A stretch of 64,000 nucleotides of DNA from VBDM01 sp049802235 (GCA_049802235.1 JBARMB010000105.1:1-64000); one strand, 5' to 3'. Shown: positions 42,723 to 50,529, counted from the first letter of the stretch. The notes: generated by a model from the letters alone, not told the origin. Program-made: numbers and translations.

Positions 42723-44413
42723 GCGATAAGGCTGCGCCGCGCAGTGTATCGCCTGCCTGGTTCTGGGCGCTGGGCGCGCTGGCGATCGCGCTGAAATTTG
42801 CCTTGACCGCGGATCTCGCTCTGTTCGCGCAGTACGGCCCCCACGACGACGGGTTGTACGTTTCCCGCGCGTACCACCTGCTGATGGGCGGCGGTCTCGG
42901 GCCTTACGACGCGCGGCTGCTGGTGAAATTGCCGGGCATGTCCTTCTGGCTCGCCGCGACGGGGTCGCTGCGGATTCCGTACCTGTTGTCGCTGAACCTC
43001 GCCTACATCGCCGCCGGCTGCTACGCGATCGCGGCGCTCTACCGCTGCGGCTTCGGCCGCGGCGCCTTGCTGCTGCTCTTCGTCTGGTATCTGTTCAATC
43101 CGGTGACGCTCACCGGCGAGTGGCTGCGGGTGCTGCGCGATCCGCTGGCGGTTTGCGTCGCGGTCGCCCTGTTCGGCGCGATCGCGTTCATCTTCACGGC
43201 GGCGCGGAAGTCGCGCGTCCCGGTGATTCACATCCTGGTATTTTCCGCGCTGTTCGCTTTCTCGCTGCTGATGCGCGAGGAAGACGTTTTGCTCTACGGC
43301 GCCTGGGCGCTGCTGTGCGCGGCGCTCGTGTGGGCGCTGCACGCCGGCGGGACGCTGCGCAGCGCGGCGGCGCGCGCGACCCTTGCGCTCGTGGTTGCCG
43401 TGCCGCTGGGCGCGGCCTACGCGGGCAACCAGGCGGTCCGGGCATTCATCGCGGCGCATTACGGCGAGCGCATGGTCCACGATTTTTCCAAAGGCGAGTT
43501 TCCGCGCCTCATCGCCGCGATGCGAAGCGTGGAATCCGCGCGGGACAATCGCCTGGTGATGGTGACGCAGGAGGCCCTGACAAAGATGCGCAGGGAGATC
43601 CCGGCGCTTGCGCCGCTTATCGACCGGCTCCCGCCGCCGGGTCCGGGGACGTATTCCTGCGAGATCTACCATGTCTGCTCCGAAGTGGTGAACGGCTGGA
43701 TGCTGTTCTGGATCAAGGACGCGGCGTTCAATGCGGGGCTGACGCCCGATCTGCCCAGCGCGCAGGCGTACTTCCGCAAGGTGCGCGAGGAGATCGAGGA
43801 GGCGTGCAGGAGCGGCAGATTGACGTGCCGGAGCAAGGGCAGCGGCCTCGTGCCGCGGTTCGAGTTGCGCTGGGTGCGCGCCTACACCTACGAGTGGTTC
43901 AGCCTGCTGCGCATGATCGTGGCGCCGACCTTCCACGTCGCCGGAAAAATGCCCGCATTCTACGACGTGGACGCGGAATTCATGCGCATGTTCCAGGCCG
44001 TCACCCTGACTCGCCGCGCCGACATCAAGCCGCCGGACGGAGGCGCGAAGCCGGCCGATACCGCCTTGGCCGGATCCTCGCTCGGCGTTTGGCGCCTGGC
44101 GATCGCCGATTTCTATCGGCACGTCGGCTGGCTGCTTCTGCCCGCGGCGATGGTCGCGTTTGCGGTGCGGCTCGCGCACTGTCGCCGCGTGCCGCTCGAT
44201 GCGTTTTCCTGGGCGGCCGTTGTGATCCTGGGCTATCTCGTCCTGCGCCTGGGTCCGATGTCGTACGTGCTTGCGTACATGGGCCAGGCCGAGCAGCGCG
44301 TGATGTTCTCCACTTACGTCCTGCTGATGCTGCTCGCTCCCCTGCTGATCGTGGACTGCGTGCGCGCCGTGCGCGGGCACGCCGCGGAAGCTGAAGACCG
44401 GGGGATGGCATGA
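42719..44413 (+). CDS. Polytopic membrane protein, GT-C-like (intact relative of the 11.3 kb pseudogene)
   Basis: 564 residues, about ten membrane helices. The first loop after helix 1 carries GPHDDGLYVSRAYHLL (D43, D44), then GPYDARLLVKLPGMSFWLA; acidic pairs at this site are typical of GT-C transferases. The centre has a long extracytoplasmic loop (about residues 240-420) with cysteines (YSCEIYHVCSE). A truncated copy of the N-terminus survives at 11337-11756. The GTG overlaps the Nudix stop, and the stop overlaps the next start (ATGA). The open frame extends 1.6 kb upstream only as an overlapping shadow. Confidence 0.76.
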   Translation: MSDKAAPRSVSPAWFWALGALAIALKFALTADLALFAQYGPHDDGLYVSRAYHLLMGGGLGPYDARLLVKLPGMSFWLAATGSLRIPYLLSLNLAYIAAGCYAIAALYRCGFGRGALLLLFVWYLFNPVTLTGEWLRVLRDPLAVCVAVALFGAIAFIFTAARKSRVPVIHILVFSALFAFSLLMREEDVLLYGAWALLCAALVWALHAGGTLRSAAARATLALVVAVPLGAAYAGNQAVRAFIAAHYGERMVHDFSKGEFPRLIAAMRSVESARDNRLVMVTQEALTKMRREIPALAPLIDRLPPPGPGTYSCEIYHVCSEVVNGWMLFWIKDAAFNAGLTPDLPSAQAYFRKVREEIEEACRSGRLTCRSKGSGLVPRFELRWVRAYTYEWFSLLRMIVAPTFHVAGKMPAFYDVDAEFMRMFQAVTLTRRADIKPPDGGAKPADTALAGSSLGVWRLAIADFYRHVGWLLLPAAMVAFAVRLAHCRRVPLDAFSWAAVVILGYLVLRLGPMSYVLAYMGQAEQRVMFSTYVLLMLLAPLLIVDCVRAVRGHAAEAEDRGMA

Positions 44414-45213
44414 CGCTCCGGATAAATGACGTTTCGATTACATCGGTGGTTGCCATGAAAGCGCTTCTCGCGATTCTTTTCTTCACCGCGCTGATTCCGG
44501 GAATCGCCCGCGGAGCGGATGCGCCCGCCGGGGTGCTGGAGTTCGATATTCCCGTGTCGCCCGGCGCCGCCCGCTATACCGACTTGCTGGCGTATCCGCC
44601 GTTCCTCGCGGTGGCGCTGGACAACAACGGCATCAGGCCGAGCAATTCCGGCCGGGTCGTCATCGTCGACCGCCAGACGCTGCAGTTCCGGAACGCCCGG
44701 GTCAAGTTCCTGGGCCGGCAGGGCGCGGTGTTCCAATACGAAGGCAAGATCGAATGGGACATCGGAGTGACGCAAGCGCGCTTCACGCTGCCGGTCGAGG
44801 CGGACCTGTCGGCGCTCGCGAGCGGCAAAGTGACGGTGCGCGTGCGCCTGCCGATGGCGAAGCTGTTCCCGCAGACGCTCACCGACCGCATCCGGCTCAA
44901 GGTCCAGAGCCTCGCCGGCCCCGAGGTGCAGAAGCGCATGCTCGATTATCTCGACGCAGTCGCGAAAAAGGCGCCGCCCGGGCGCGGCGTGGACGGCCTG
45001 TTCGAGCCGATACTGGCGGACGCCTACAACCTGTCGCTCGGGCGCAGCGATGCGGCGGGTCGCGAGCCGGGCGACGCGGAGCCGCTTTCGGACCAGTTGC
45101 TGTTCTTTGCCACGCTGGCGATCTGGCTGGTGATCGTCCCGCTCGCGCTGCTCGGGCGCAAGCTGTGGCGCAAGTATCGGCGGCGCAGCGGGGCAGGCGC
45201 GACGCCGGCCTGA
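44410..45213 (+). CDS. Exported membrane-anchored protein of unknown function
   Basis: 267 residues. An N-terminal signal-like segment (MKALLAILFFTALIPGIARG, ending near ADAPAG) follows a 15-residue leader, so the true start may be the ATG at 44455. The body is periplasmic (VLEFDIPVSPGA, IEWDIGVTQARFTLPVEAD). One helix near the C-terminus (LLFFATLAIWLVIVPLALL) precedes a basic tail. I do not recognise the family. Its ATG overlaps the stop of the preceding polytopic gene, so the two are probably a functional pair, perhaps a periplasmic accessory to the transferase. Confidence 0.68.
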   Translation: MTLRINDVSITSVVAMKALLAILFFTALIPGIARGADAPAGVLEFDIPVSPGAARYTDLLAYPPFLAVALDNNGIRPSNSGRVVIVDRQTLQFRNARVKFLGRQGAVFQYEGKIEWDIGVTQARFTLPVEADLSALASGKVTVRVRLPMAKLFPQTLTDRIRLKVQSLAGPEVQKRMLDYLDAVAKKAPPGRGVDGLFEPILADAYNLSLGRSDAAGREPGDAEPLSDQLLFFATLAIWLVIVPLALLGRKLWRKYRRRSGAGATPA

Positions 45214-45312
45214 TTGCGCTGCGGGCGCCGGCGGCGCGCGAATGATGCCGCAGTCGGGCGCTTACCCGGGCGAAGACAACTTCGGGCGTTTCGCCGACGA
45301 CTATAAGGGCGT

Positions 45313-46188
45313 CTAGATCGCGGCGCCGCTTTTCTCCAGCTCCGCGAGGACCTGCGCAAGGCCGTCTTCCCACGCCGGCAGCCGCACGCCGAAGGTGTCG
45401 AACAGGCGCGTGTTGTCGAGAAGGGAATTGGACGGCCGTCCTGCGGCGGTGGGATAGTCCTTGGTTCCGATCGGAACGATCTTCGTCGGCAAGCCGGCCG
45501 CCGCGACGATCGCCCGGGCGAATCCGCACCACGTGGTTTGTCCCGCGGCGCTCATGTGATAGACGCCCGAGGCGGGCGATTTGCCGGCTGCGACGGTGCG
45601 CAGGCACGCGGCCGTCGCCTCGGCGATCATGCGCGCGCTGGTCGGCGCGCCGGTCTGGTCGTCCACCACGCGAAGCTCGGGCTTTTCCCTGGCCAGACGC
45701 AGGATCGTCAGCAGGAAATTTTTTCCGGCGGGCGCATAGACCCAGCTGGTGCGAAAGATCAGGTGGCGGCAGTCCGACGATTGGATCGCGCGCTCGCCTT
45801 CGAGCTTGCTCATACCGTAGACGTTGGGCGGATCGGGCTTGTCTTCCTCGGTGTACGCGCCTTTCTTGGTCCCGTCGAACACGTAATCGGTCGAGTAGTG
45901 CACCAGCAGCGCGCCGTGCCGCGTCGCTTCCTCGGCGAGAATGCCCGGCGCCCGGGCATTGACCGCGATCGCAAGCTCGGGCTCCGACTCGGCCTTGTCC
46001 ACCGCGGTGTAGGCGGCGGCGTTGACGATGACCTCGGGCTTCGCGGCGCGTATGGCCGAGACGATCTGCTCGGGCTTGCCGAGATCGAGCGCGGCACGGT
46101 CGCAGGCCGTCAGCTCGCCCAGCGGGGCGAGCGCGCGCTCGAGTTCCCGGCCGACCTGGCCGTTTTTTCCGATGAGCAGGATTTTCAC
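45313..46188 (-). CDS. rmlD: dTDP-4-dehydrorhamnose reductase
   Basis: 291 residues, the normal RmlD length. It begins MKILLIGKNGQVGRELERAL (NADPH loop G-x-x-G-Q-V-G). STDYVFDGTKKGAYTE and the Y-x3-K in YGMSKLEGE are diagnostic. It reduces dTDP-4-dehydro-L-rhamnose to dTDP-L-rhamnose. The GTG at 46188 overlaps the rmlC stop by four bases; the frame is open further upstream only within rmlC. It converges on the membrane-system operon across 99 bases with no strong terminator. Confidence 0.96.
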   Translation of the reverse strand: MKILLIGKNGQVGRELERALAPLGELTACDRAALDLGKPEQIVSAIRAAKPEVIVNAAAYTAVDKAESEPELAIAVNARAPGILAEEATRHGALLVHYSTDYVFDGTKKGAYTEEDKPDPPNVYGMSKLEGERAIQSSDCRHLIFRTSWVYAPAGKNFLLTILRLAREKPELRVVDDQTGAPTSARMIAEATAACLRTVAAGKSPASGVYHMSAAGQTTWCGFARAIVAAAGLPTKIVPIGTKDYPTAAGRPSNSLLDNTRLFDTFGVRLPAWEDGLAQVLAELEKSGAAI

Positions 46189-46727
46189 GAAAAGACTTCG
46201 GCGCGCCTGAACGGCGTGCCCGCGGCGTCCTTGGCCGAAAGCACCGGCGGCCCGGCGAGCGGCCAGGCGATGCCGATGTCCGGATCGTTCCAGAGGATGC
46301 TGCGCTCGAATTCCGGCGCCCAATAGTCGGTGGTCTTGTAGAGGAACTCGGCGCTCTCGGACAGGACGGCAAAGCCATGCGCGAACCCTGGCGCGATCCA
46401 CAGCATGGCCTTGTTTTCGGCGGAGAGCTTCGCGCCGAACCATTTTCCGAAATTCGGCGAGCTGCGGCGGATGTCGACCGCGACGTCGAACACCTCGCCG
46501 GAGATGACGCGCACGAGCTTTCCCTGCGGTTGCCTGATTTGATAATGCAGCCCGCGCACCACGTTTTTCGCCGAGCGCGAGTGGTTGTCCTGCACGAAGC
46601 GCGCGCGGATGCCGGCGGCTTCGAAGGCGCGCTCGTTCCAGCTCTCGAAAAAGAAGCCGCGCGCGTCGCCGAACACCTCCGGCTCGATCAGCAGCACTTC
46701 CGGCAGGCGGGTCGGGGTGATTTTCAT
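46185..46727 (-). CDS. rmlC: dTDP-4-dehydrorhamnose 3,5-epimerase
   Basis: 180 residues, the full length for RmlC. PTRLPEVLLIEPEVFGDARG, FVQDNHSRS, VRGLHYQ and FAHGFAVLSESAEFLYKTTD are the classic cupin-epimerase motifs (H-Y-Q base region and HGF). It inverts C3 and C5 of dTDP-4-dehydro-6-deoxyglucose. It lies next to rmlD but is separated from rmlA by a nucleotidyltransferase pair of about 1.2 kb, which breaks the usual rml order. Confidence 0.96.
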   Translation of the reverse strand: MKITPTRLPEVLLIEPEVFGDARGFFFESWNERAFEAAGIRARFVQDNHSRSAKNVVRGLHYQIRQPQGKLVRVISGEVFDVAVDIRRSSPNFGKWFGAKLSAENKAMLWIAPGFAHGFAVLSESAEFLYKTTDYWAPEFERSILWNDPDIGIAWPLAGPPVLSAKDAAGTPFRRAEVFS

Positions 46728-46755
46728 CGGGGGAGATTTTATGCTTGTTTCCGCG

Positions 46756-47466
46756 CTAGGCCGCCGCCCAGCGCTTGGCGGCGATTTTTCTCAGGCCCGC
46801 GATCAGTGTGCGGGCATGGGTGAGGTGAAGGCCTTCGACGCACTTCTTGAAGTAGTTCTTGTTATCGAGCAGCTTTTTCGCGGCGGACCGGGCCGCGGCG
46901 CCGACGGAGTCTCCGTAGGCCGCATGCGCGAGGGCGAATCCCGCCAGGAAAGGGGCCGTCCCCCAGCCCTCGACCATGAACGCGAGATCGATGACGTCGC
47001 GGCTCAGAACCGATTCGTCGTTCCAGCGATCATCATTGGCCAGGAATTTTTCGGCGCAACAGGAGTTCTCGTCCAGGCATGGCACGCCAAGGCTGCCTTC
47101 CATGCTTCCGGTAACGTCGATGCGGCCTTCGTGCACGATCTCGAATTTGATCTTTTCCTCGCCGATGTGGATGAAGGTGCGTATTCCGTAGCGGTCAGCC
47201 GCGATTTCCCGGGCGAGGCGTATTTTTCCCGAAGCAATTTTTCCAAGAGAATTGTTGTCGATGGTGGCCCGGAGGTCGCGGTATCCGTCCCGGCTCGAAC
47301 ACAGGAAGTCGATGTCGGCCGACTCGCGATATTCGTCCAGGGCGAGAACGATCCGTGTTCCGCCGCCGAAATAGCATTGGGCGTGATGGAGGAAAGGTGC
47401 GTTGAGTGCGCCGAGAATTTGCGTTACCGCAGCGTGTCGCGGGCGAGCGAAAGTCCGCTTAGACAT
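46756..47466 (-). CDS. AbiEii-like nucleotidyltransferase (toxin-type)
   Basis: 236 residues. The core FGGGTRIVLALDEYRESADIDF has the G-G/S and D-x-D signature of nucleotidyltransferases in the AbiEii/AbiGii group. These act as toxins in abortive-infection or type IV toxin–antitoxin systems. KFLANDDRWNDE and RDVIDLAFM resemble the conserved C-terminal half. The gene overlaps its partner (47459-47884) by 8 bases. It is inserted between rmlC and rmlA, which suggests later acquisition. Confidence 0.78.
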   Translation of the reverse strand: MSKRTFARPRHAAVTQILGALNAPFLHHAQCYFGGGTRIVLALDEYRESADIDFLCSSRDGYRDLRATIDNNSLGKIASGKIRLAREIAADRYGIRTFIHIGEEKIKFEIVHEGRIDVTGSMEGSLGVPCLDENSCCAEKFLANDDRWNDESVLSRDVIDLAFMVEGWGTAPFLAGFALAHAAYGDSVGAAARSAAKKLLDNKNYFKKCVEGLHLTHARTLIAGLRKIAAKRWAAA

Positions 47467-47884
47467 TCAGGACGCCGTTGCCGTATTTCCGGGTCAGCTT
47501 CTCGATGAGCTTGCGTTCGTTCTCGCCGAGGTTCTTCGTGTCCACGAAGCGCCAATTGCGCTCGTAGAGCGCAAACGCATCGCGCGCGGTGAGAAACGGT
47601 TCGGTTCGGTTCCAGCACAGCAGCCGAAGATTTGGATAGCGGCGAACTTCGACGATCGCCTCATCCAGCAGGGCGCCCAGCTCGGCCTCGAATCCGGGAA
47701 TGGCCATGGCCTGCCGCATCCGTTTCGCCGTCGGCGCGCGGAGCTTGAACTGGCTCAGGACCAGGCCGGCAGTGCGATCGCGATCGCGTTGCGCGCGCTT
47801 GGCCAGGCGCAGTTGTTCCGAGCGTGGCAGCGGATTGACCCTGGGGCGTCCCGGCTGCCTGGTTCTGGGAGCGGCGGATTTCAT
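47459..47884 (-). CDS. Unrecognised partner of the AbiEii-like gene (antitoxin-type candidate)
   Basis: 141 residues, basic N-terminus (RTRQPGRPRVNPLPRSEQLR) that could bind DNA, and an aromatic centre (LRLLCWNRTEP, FALYERNWRFVD). I do not recognise the family. It is not AbiEi-like. Position argues for an antitoxin or regulator: it precedes the toxin-type gene, overlaps it by 8 bases, and sits 17 bases downstream of a palindromic operator. Confidence 0.65.
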   Translation of the reverse strand: MKSAAPRTRQPGRPRVNPLPRSEQLRLAKRAQRDRDRTAGLVLSQFKLRAPTAKRMRQAMAIPGFEAELGALLDEAIVEVRRYPNLRLLCWNRTEPFLTARDAFALYERNWRFVDTKNLGENERKLIEKLTRKYGNGVLNV

Positions 47885-47901
47885 GCCGGCATGCTAGTTT
47901 T

Positions 47902-47925
47902 ATTATGTTGCCATGTCAACATAAT
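47902..47925 (-). promoter_or_regulatory. Palindromic operator upstream of the toxin–antitoxin-like pair
   Basis: ATTATGTTG at 47902-47910 and CAACATAAT at 47917-47925 are perfectly inverted around CCATGT. On the minus strand a TTGACA falls inside the right half, and TAGCAT lies 17 bases on. A bound repressor would therefore cover the -35 region, as in autoregulated antitoxin operons. The putative -10 lies only 6 bases from the ATG, so the transcript would be nearly leaderless. Palindrome seen; regulation inferred. Confidence 0.5.
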
Positions 47926-48014
47926 TGTGTGCGGCCCTTCGGTCAAGGATGCGCGCGACCACGATGCGCTCGACCGGAGTGTCGCGCGGCAATTCGCGAT
48001 GAAACGCCGCCCTT

Positions 48015-48053
48015 ACCATGAAAATCGAACGGGCTGGATTCGATTTTCATGGT
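48015..48053. other. Perfect 15-bp hairpin downstream of rmlA
   Basis: ACCATGAAAATCGAA (48015-48029) is followed after 9 bases by its exact reverse complement (48039-48053). It lies about 80 bases past the rmlA stop and about 90 bases before the toxin–antitoxin operator. There is no T-tract on either side, so a classical terminator is not indicated. It may protect the rmlA 3' end or be the trace of an inverted insertion. Confidence 0.6.
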
Positions 48054-48135
48054 GCTGCTGGCACGACCTGAACCCCCTTGTCAACGGCGGCCTGCGCGCC
48101 GGAAGCGCGCAAGGGGATTTCTTCGGCAAACCACC

Positions 48136-49008
48136 CTAGAACGGCTCGCGCAACAGGCCGAGCAGGTACTTGCCATAGCCGCTGTTATTCAGCGGTGCGG
48201 CCAGGGCTTCGAGCTGGGCGGCGCTGATGTGGCCCATGCGCCAGGCGATCTCCTCGGGGCAGGAGATCTTCAGTCCTTGGCGCCGCTCGAGCGTCTCGAT
48301 GAAGTGGCTCGCCTCGAGCAGCGTCTCGTGCGTGCCGGTGTCGAGCCACGCATGGCCGCGCCCGAGCGAGACGACGTCGAGCTTGCCTGCGGCGAGGTAA
48401 CGGCGGTTGACGTCGGTGATCTCGAGCTCGCCGCGCGCCGAAGGCTTGAGCGACTTGGCGGTGCCAACGACTTCGTTGTCGTAGAAGTACAGCCCGGTGA
48501 TGGCGAAGCGCGATTTCGGCCTGGCGGGCTTTTCTTCCAGGCTCACCGCGCGGCCGCCGGCGTCGAATTCGACCACGCCGTAGCGCTGCGGGTCGTTCAC
48601 CGGGTAGGCGAACACCGTCGCCCCGGATGTCTTTTGCGCCGCGCGCAACAGGCCGGCTGCCAGGTCGTGGCCGTAGAAGACGTTGTCGCCGAGTATCAGG
48701 GCGCAGGCATCCTTGCCGATGAAGCGCTCGCCGATGATGAACGCCTGCGCGATGCCCTCCGGGGCGGGCTGCACTGCGTAGTGGAAATTCAACCCCCAGC
48801 GCGCGCCGTCGCCGAGCAACTGCTCGAAGCGCGGCGTGTCCTGCGGCGTGGAGATGATCAGGATGTCGCGGATCCCCGTGAGCATCAGCGTGCTCAGGGG
48901 GTAATAGATCATCGGCTTGTCGTACACCGGCAGCAACTGCTTCGACACCACCTGCGTCACCGGGTAGAGCCGGGTGCCGCTGCCGCCTGCGAGGATGATG
49001 CCTTTCAT
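48136..49008 (-). CDS. rmlA: Glucose-1-phosphate thymidylyltransferase
   Basis: 290 residues. KGIILAGGSGTRLYPVT, SKQLLPVYDKPMIYYP, ALILGDNVFYG and HAWLDTGTHETLLEAS are RmlA signatures, with the catalytic aspartate in LGDN. It makes dTDP-glucose from glucose 1-phosphate and dTTP and starts the rhamnose pathway. A run of 8-base repeats abuts the ATG directly, leaving no recognisable ribosome site. The four-helix-bundle gene lies between it and rmlB. Confidence 0.96.
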   Translation of the reverse strand: MKGIILAGGSGTRLYPVTQVVSKQLLPVYDKPMIYYPLSTLMLTGIRDILIISTPQDTPRFEQLLGDGARWGLNFHYAVQPAPEGIAQAFIIGERFIGKDACALILGDNVFYGHDLAAGLLRAAQKTSGATVFAYPVNDPQRYGVVEFDAGGRAVSLEEKPARPKSRFAITGLYFYDNEVVGTAKSLKPSARGELEITDVNRRYLAAGKLDVVSLGRGHAWLDTGTHETLLEASHFIETLERRQGLKISCPEEIAWRMGHISAAQLEALAAPLNNSGYGKYLLGLLREPF

Positions 49009-49048
49009 GGGCGATTGGGCGATTGGGTGATTAGGGAATTGGGCGATT
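49009..49048 (+). repeat. Octamer tandem array (GGGCGATT type), five units
   Basis: Five consecutive 8-base units, GGGCGATT, GGGCGATT, GGGTGATT, AGGGAATT, GGGCGATT, end exactly at the rmlA start codon (49006-49008 on the minus strand). With the inverted array at 49443-49474 they bracket the four-helix-bundle gene. Seen directly. Confidence 0.75.
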
Positions 49049-49060
49049 GCGAGTTGCCGA

Positions 49061-49426
49061 TCATCTTAACGCGCTCTTATGAAGCCCCGCCAACAAACGG
49101 GACACCCTGTCGGTGTGCTCAAGAATACTACCGATTTCGGTGGCATGACCCAGGTCCTTCGCGATCAGGATTTGCGTCTCGAGTTCACTCAATGAACCCT
49201 TGGCGATATTGAGAAACTGTGCAAACTCCTTGGCGCCGGTTCGTGCGGCCCCTTCGGCGATATTGCTCGGAATGGAAACTGCCGCACGTCGCATTTGCGC
49301 TTTCAAGCCATAGGTTTCCGAAACAGGCAGGCTTTGGGTGAGTTCATAGACCTTCCTGACCAACGCCATGGACTCCTTCCAGGCTTCGAGTTTGTAGTGA
49401 GGCCGAATCGACTTGCCGGTGCGCAT
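49061..49426 (-). CDS. Four-helix-bundle protein (S23 / IVS-encoded protein family)
   Basis: 121 residues. KLEAWKESMALVRKVYELTQ, QMRRAAVSIPSNIAEGAAR and FLNIAKGSLSELETQ are the hallmarks of the four-helix-bundle family first met as proteins encoded in intervening sequences of 23S rRNA genes. RAAVSIPSNIAEG is the most conserved block. The protein is small, helical and cytosolic, and of unknown function. It sits inside the rml operon between rmlB and rmlA, bracketed by octamer arrays in opposite orientation, so it looks like an inserted cassette. Confidence 0.88.
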   Translation of the reverse strand: MRTGKSIRPHYKLEAWKESMALVRKVYELTQSLPVSETYGLKAQMRRAAVSIPSNIAEGAARTGAKEFAQFLNIAKGSLSELETQILIAKDLGHATEIGSILEHTDRVSRLLAGLHKSALR

Positions 49427-49442
49427 ATCAGGCCGCTTGCTG

Positions 49443-49474
49443 AATCACCCAATCGCTTAATCGCTCAATCACCC
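49443..49474 (-). repeat. Octamer tandem array (AATCGCCC/AATCACCC type), four units
   Basis: AATCACCC, AATCGCTT, AATCGCTC, AATCACCC on the plus strand, i.e. the same family as 49009-49048 but inverted. The array overlaps the rmlB stop codon (49465-49467), so the last codons of rmlB are drawn from the repeat. Confidence 0.7.
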
Positions 49475-50529
49475 GTACCGTACTGCTTCGCAATCCACTT
49501 CCTGTATGCCCCGCTGGTCACGTGCGCCACCCACTCCGGATTGTCCAGGTACCAGGCCACCGTCTTGCGCAACCCGGATTCGAAGCTCTCGGCCGGCTTC
49601 CAGCCGAGCTCGCGCGAAATCTTCGTCGCGTCGATTGCGTAACGGCGGTCATGGCCCGGGCGATCCTTCACAAAGGCAATCAGCTCCGCATGCGGACTCT
49701 TTCTGTGCGGCCGTGCTTCGTCGAGAAGCGCACACACGGCCCTCACCACCTCGAGATTGGTTTTCTCGCCGTTGCCGCCGATGTTGTAAGTCTCGCCCGG
49801 CCGGCCGCGCGCCAGGACCTCGCGGATCGCCGCGCAATGGTCCTGCACGTGAAGCCAATCGCGCACGTTCGCGCCGTCGCCGTAGACCGGCAGCGGCCTG
49901 CCGGCGAGCGCGTTCAGGATCATGAGCGGGATCAGCTTCTCGGGGAACTGATACGGGCCGTAGTTGTTCGAGCAGTTGGTGATGATCGCGGGCAGGCCGT
50001 AGGTATGGTGCCAGGCGCGCACCAGATGATCGGAGGCCGCCTTCGAGGCCGCGTAAGGGCTGTTCGGCGCATAGGGCGAGGTTTCGCTGAATGCCGGATC
50101 GCCCGGCCCGAGCGAGCCGTACACCTCGTCGGTCGATACATGCAGGAAGCGAAAAGCATCGCGGTTCTCCTGCGGGAGCTTCTCCCACCAGGCGCGCGTT
50201 TCCTCGATCAGGCGGAAGCTGCCGACGACGTTGGTGCGGATGAATTCCGCCGGGCCGTGAATGGAGCGATCGACGTGGCTTTCCGCGGCGAAGTGCACGA
50301 TCGCGCGCGGCGCGTGTCGCTCCAGCAGTTGCCGCACGAGGTCCCGGTCGCCGATGCCGCCGTGGACGAAGGTATGCGCCGCATTGCGCTCCAGGCTCGC
50401 GAGATTGGCGGGATTGCCGGCGTAGGTGAGCTTGTCGAGGTTGACCAGCGGCTCGTCCGATCGTGCGAACCAGTCGAGGACGAAGTTCGAGCCGATAAAA
50501 CCCGCGCCGCCGGTGACGAGGATGCTCAT
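49465..50529 (-). CDS. rmlB: dTDP-glucose 4,6-dehydratase
   Basis: 354 residues, full RmlB length. It begins MSILVTGGAGFIGSNFV and has HFAAESHVDRSI, HVSTDEVYGSLG (T-D-E catalytic triad), YAASKAASDH (Y-x3-K) and NNYGPYQFPEKLIPL. It forms dTDP-4-keto-6-deoxyglucose, the second step of rhamnose synthesis. The ATG at 50529 overlaps the upstream WaaE-like gene stop by four bases. The final residues are encoded by the octamer array. Confidence 0.97.
   Translation of the reverse strand: MSILVTGGAGFIGSNFVLDWFARSDEPLVNLDKLTYAGNPANLASLERNAAHTFVHGGIGDRDLVRQLLERHAPRAIVHFAAESHVDRSIHGPAEFIRTNVVGSFRLIEETRAWWEKLPQENRDAFRFLHVSTDEVYGSLGPGDPAFSETSPYAPNSPYAASKAASDHLVRAWHHTYGLPAIITNCSNNYGPYQFPEKLIPLMILNALAGRPLPVYGDGANVRDWLHVQDHCAAIREVLARGRPGETYNIGGNGEKTNLEVVRAVCALLDEARPHRKSPHAELIAFVKDRPGHDRRYAIDATKISRELGWKPAESFESGLRKTVAWYLDNPEWVAHVTSGAYRKWIAKQYGTGD

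Noticed and set aside
45214..45312. Possible terminator in the convergent gap between the membrane operon and rmlD
   Set aside because: The only stem (CGAAG/CTTCG) is five base pairs and has no T-tract, so it was not listed.
47402..48139. A plus-strand 245-codon frame over the toxin–antitoxin-like region
   Set aside because: It overlaps two better supported minus-strand genes and contains the operator and hairpin; no coding motifs.
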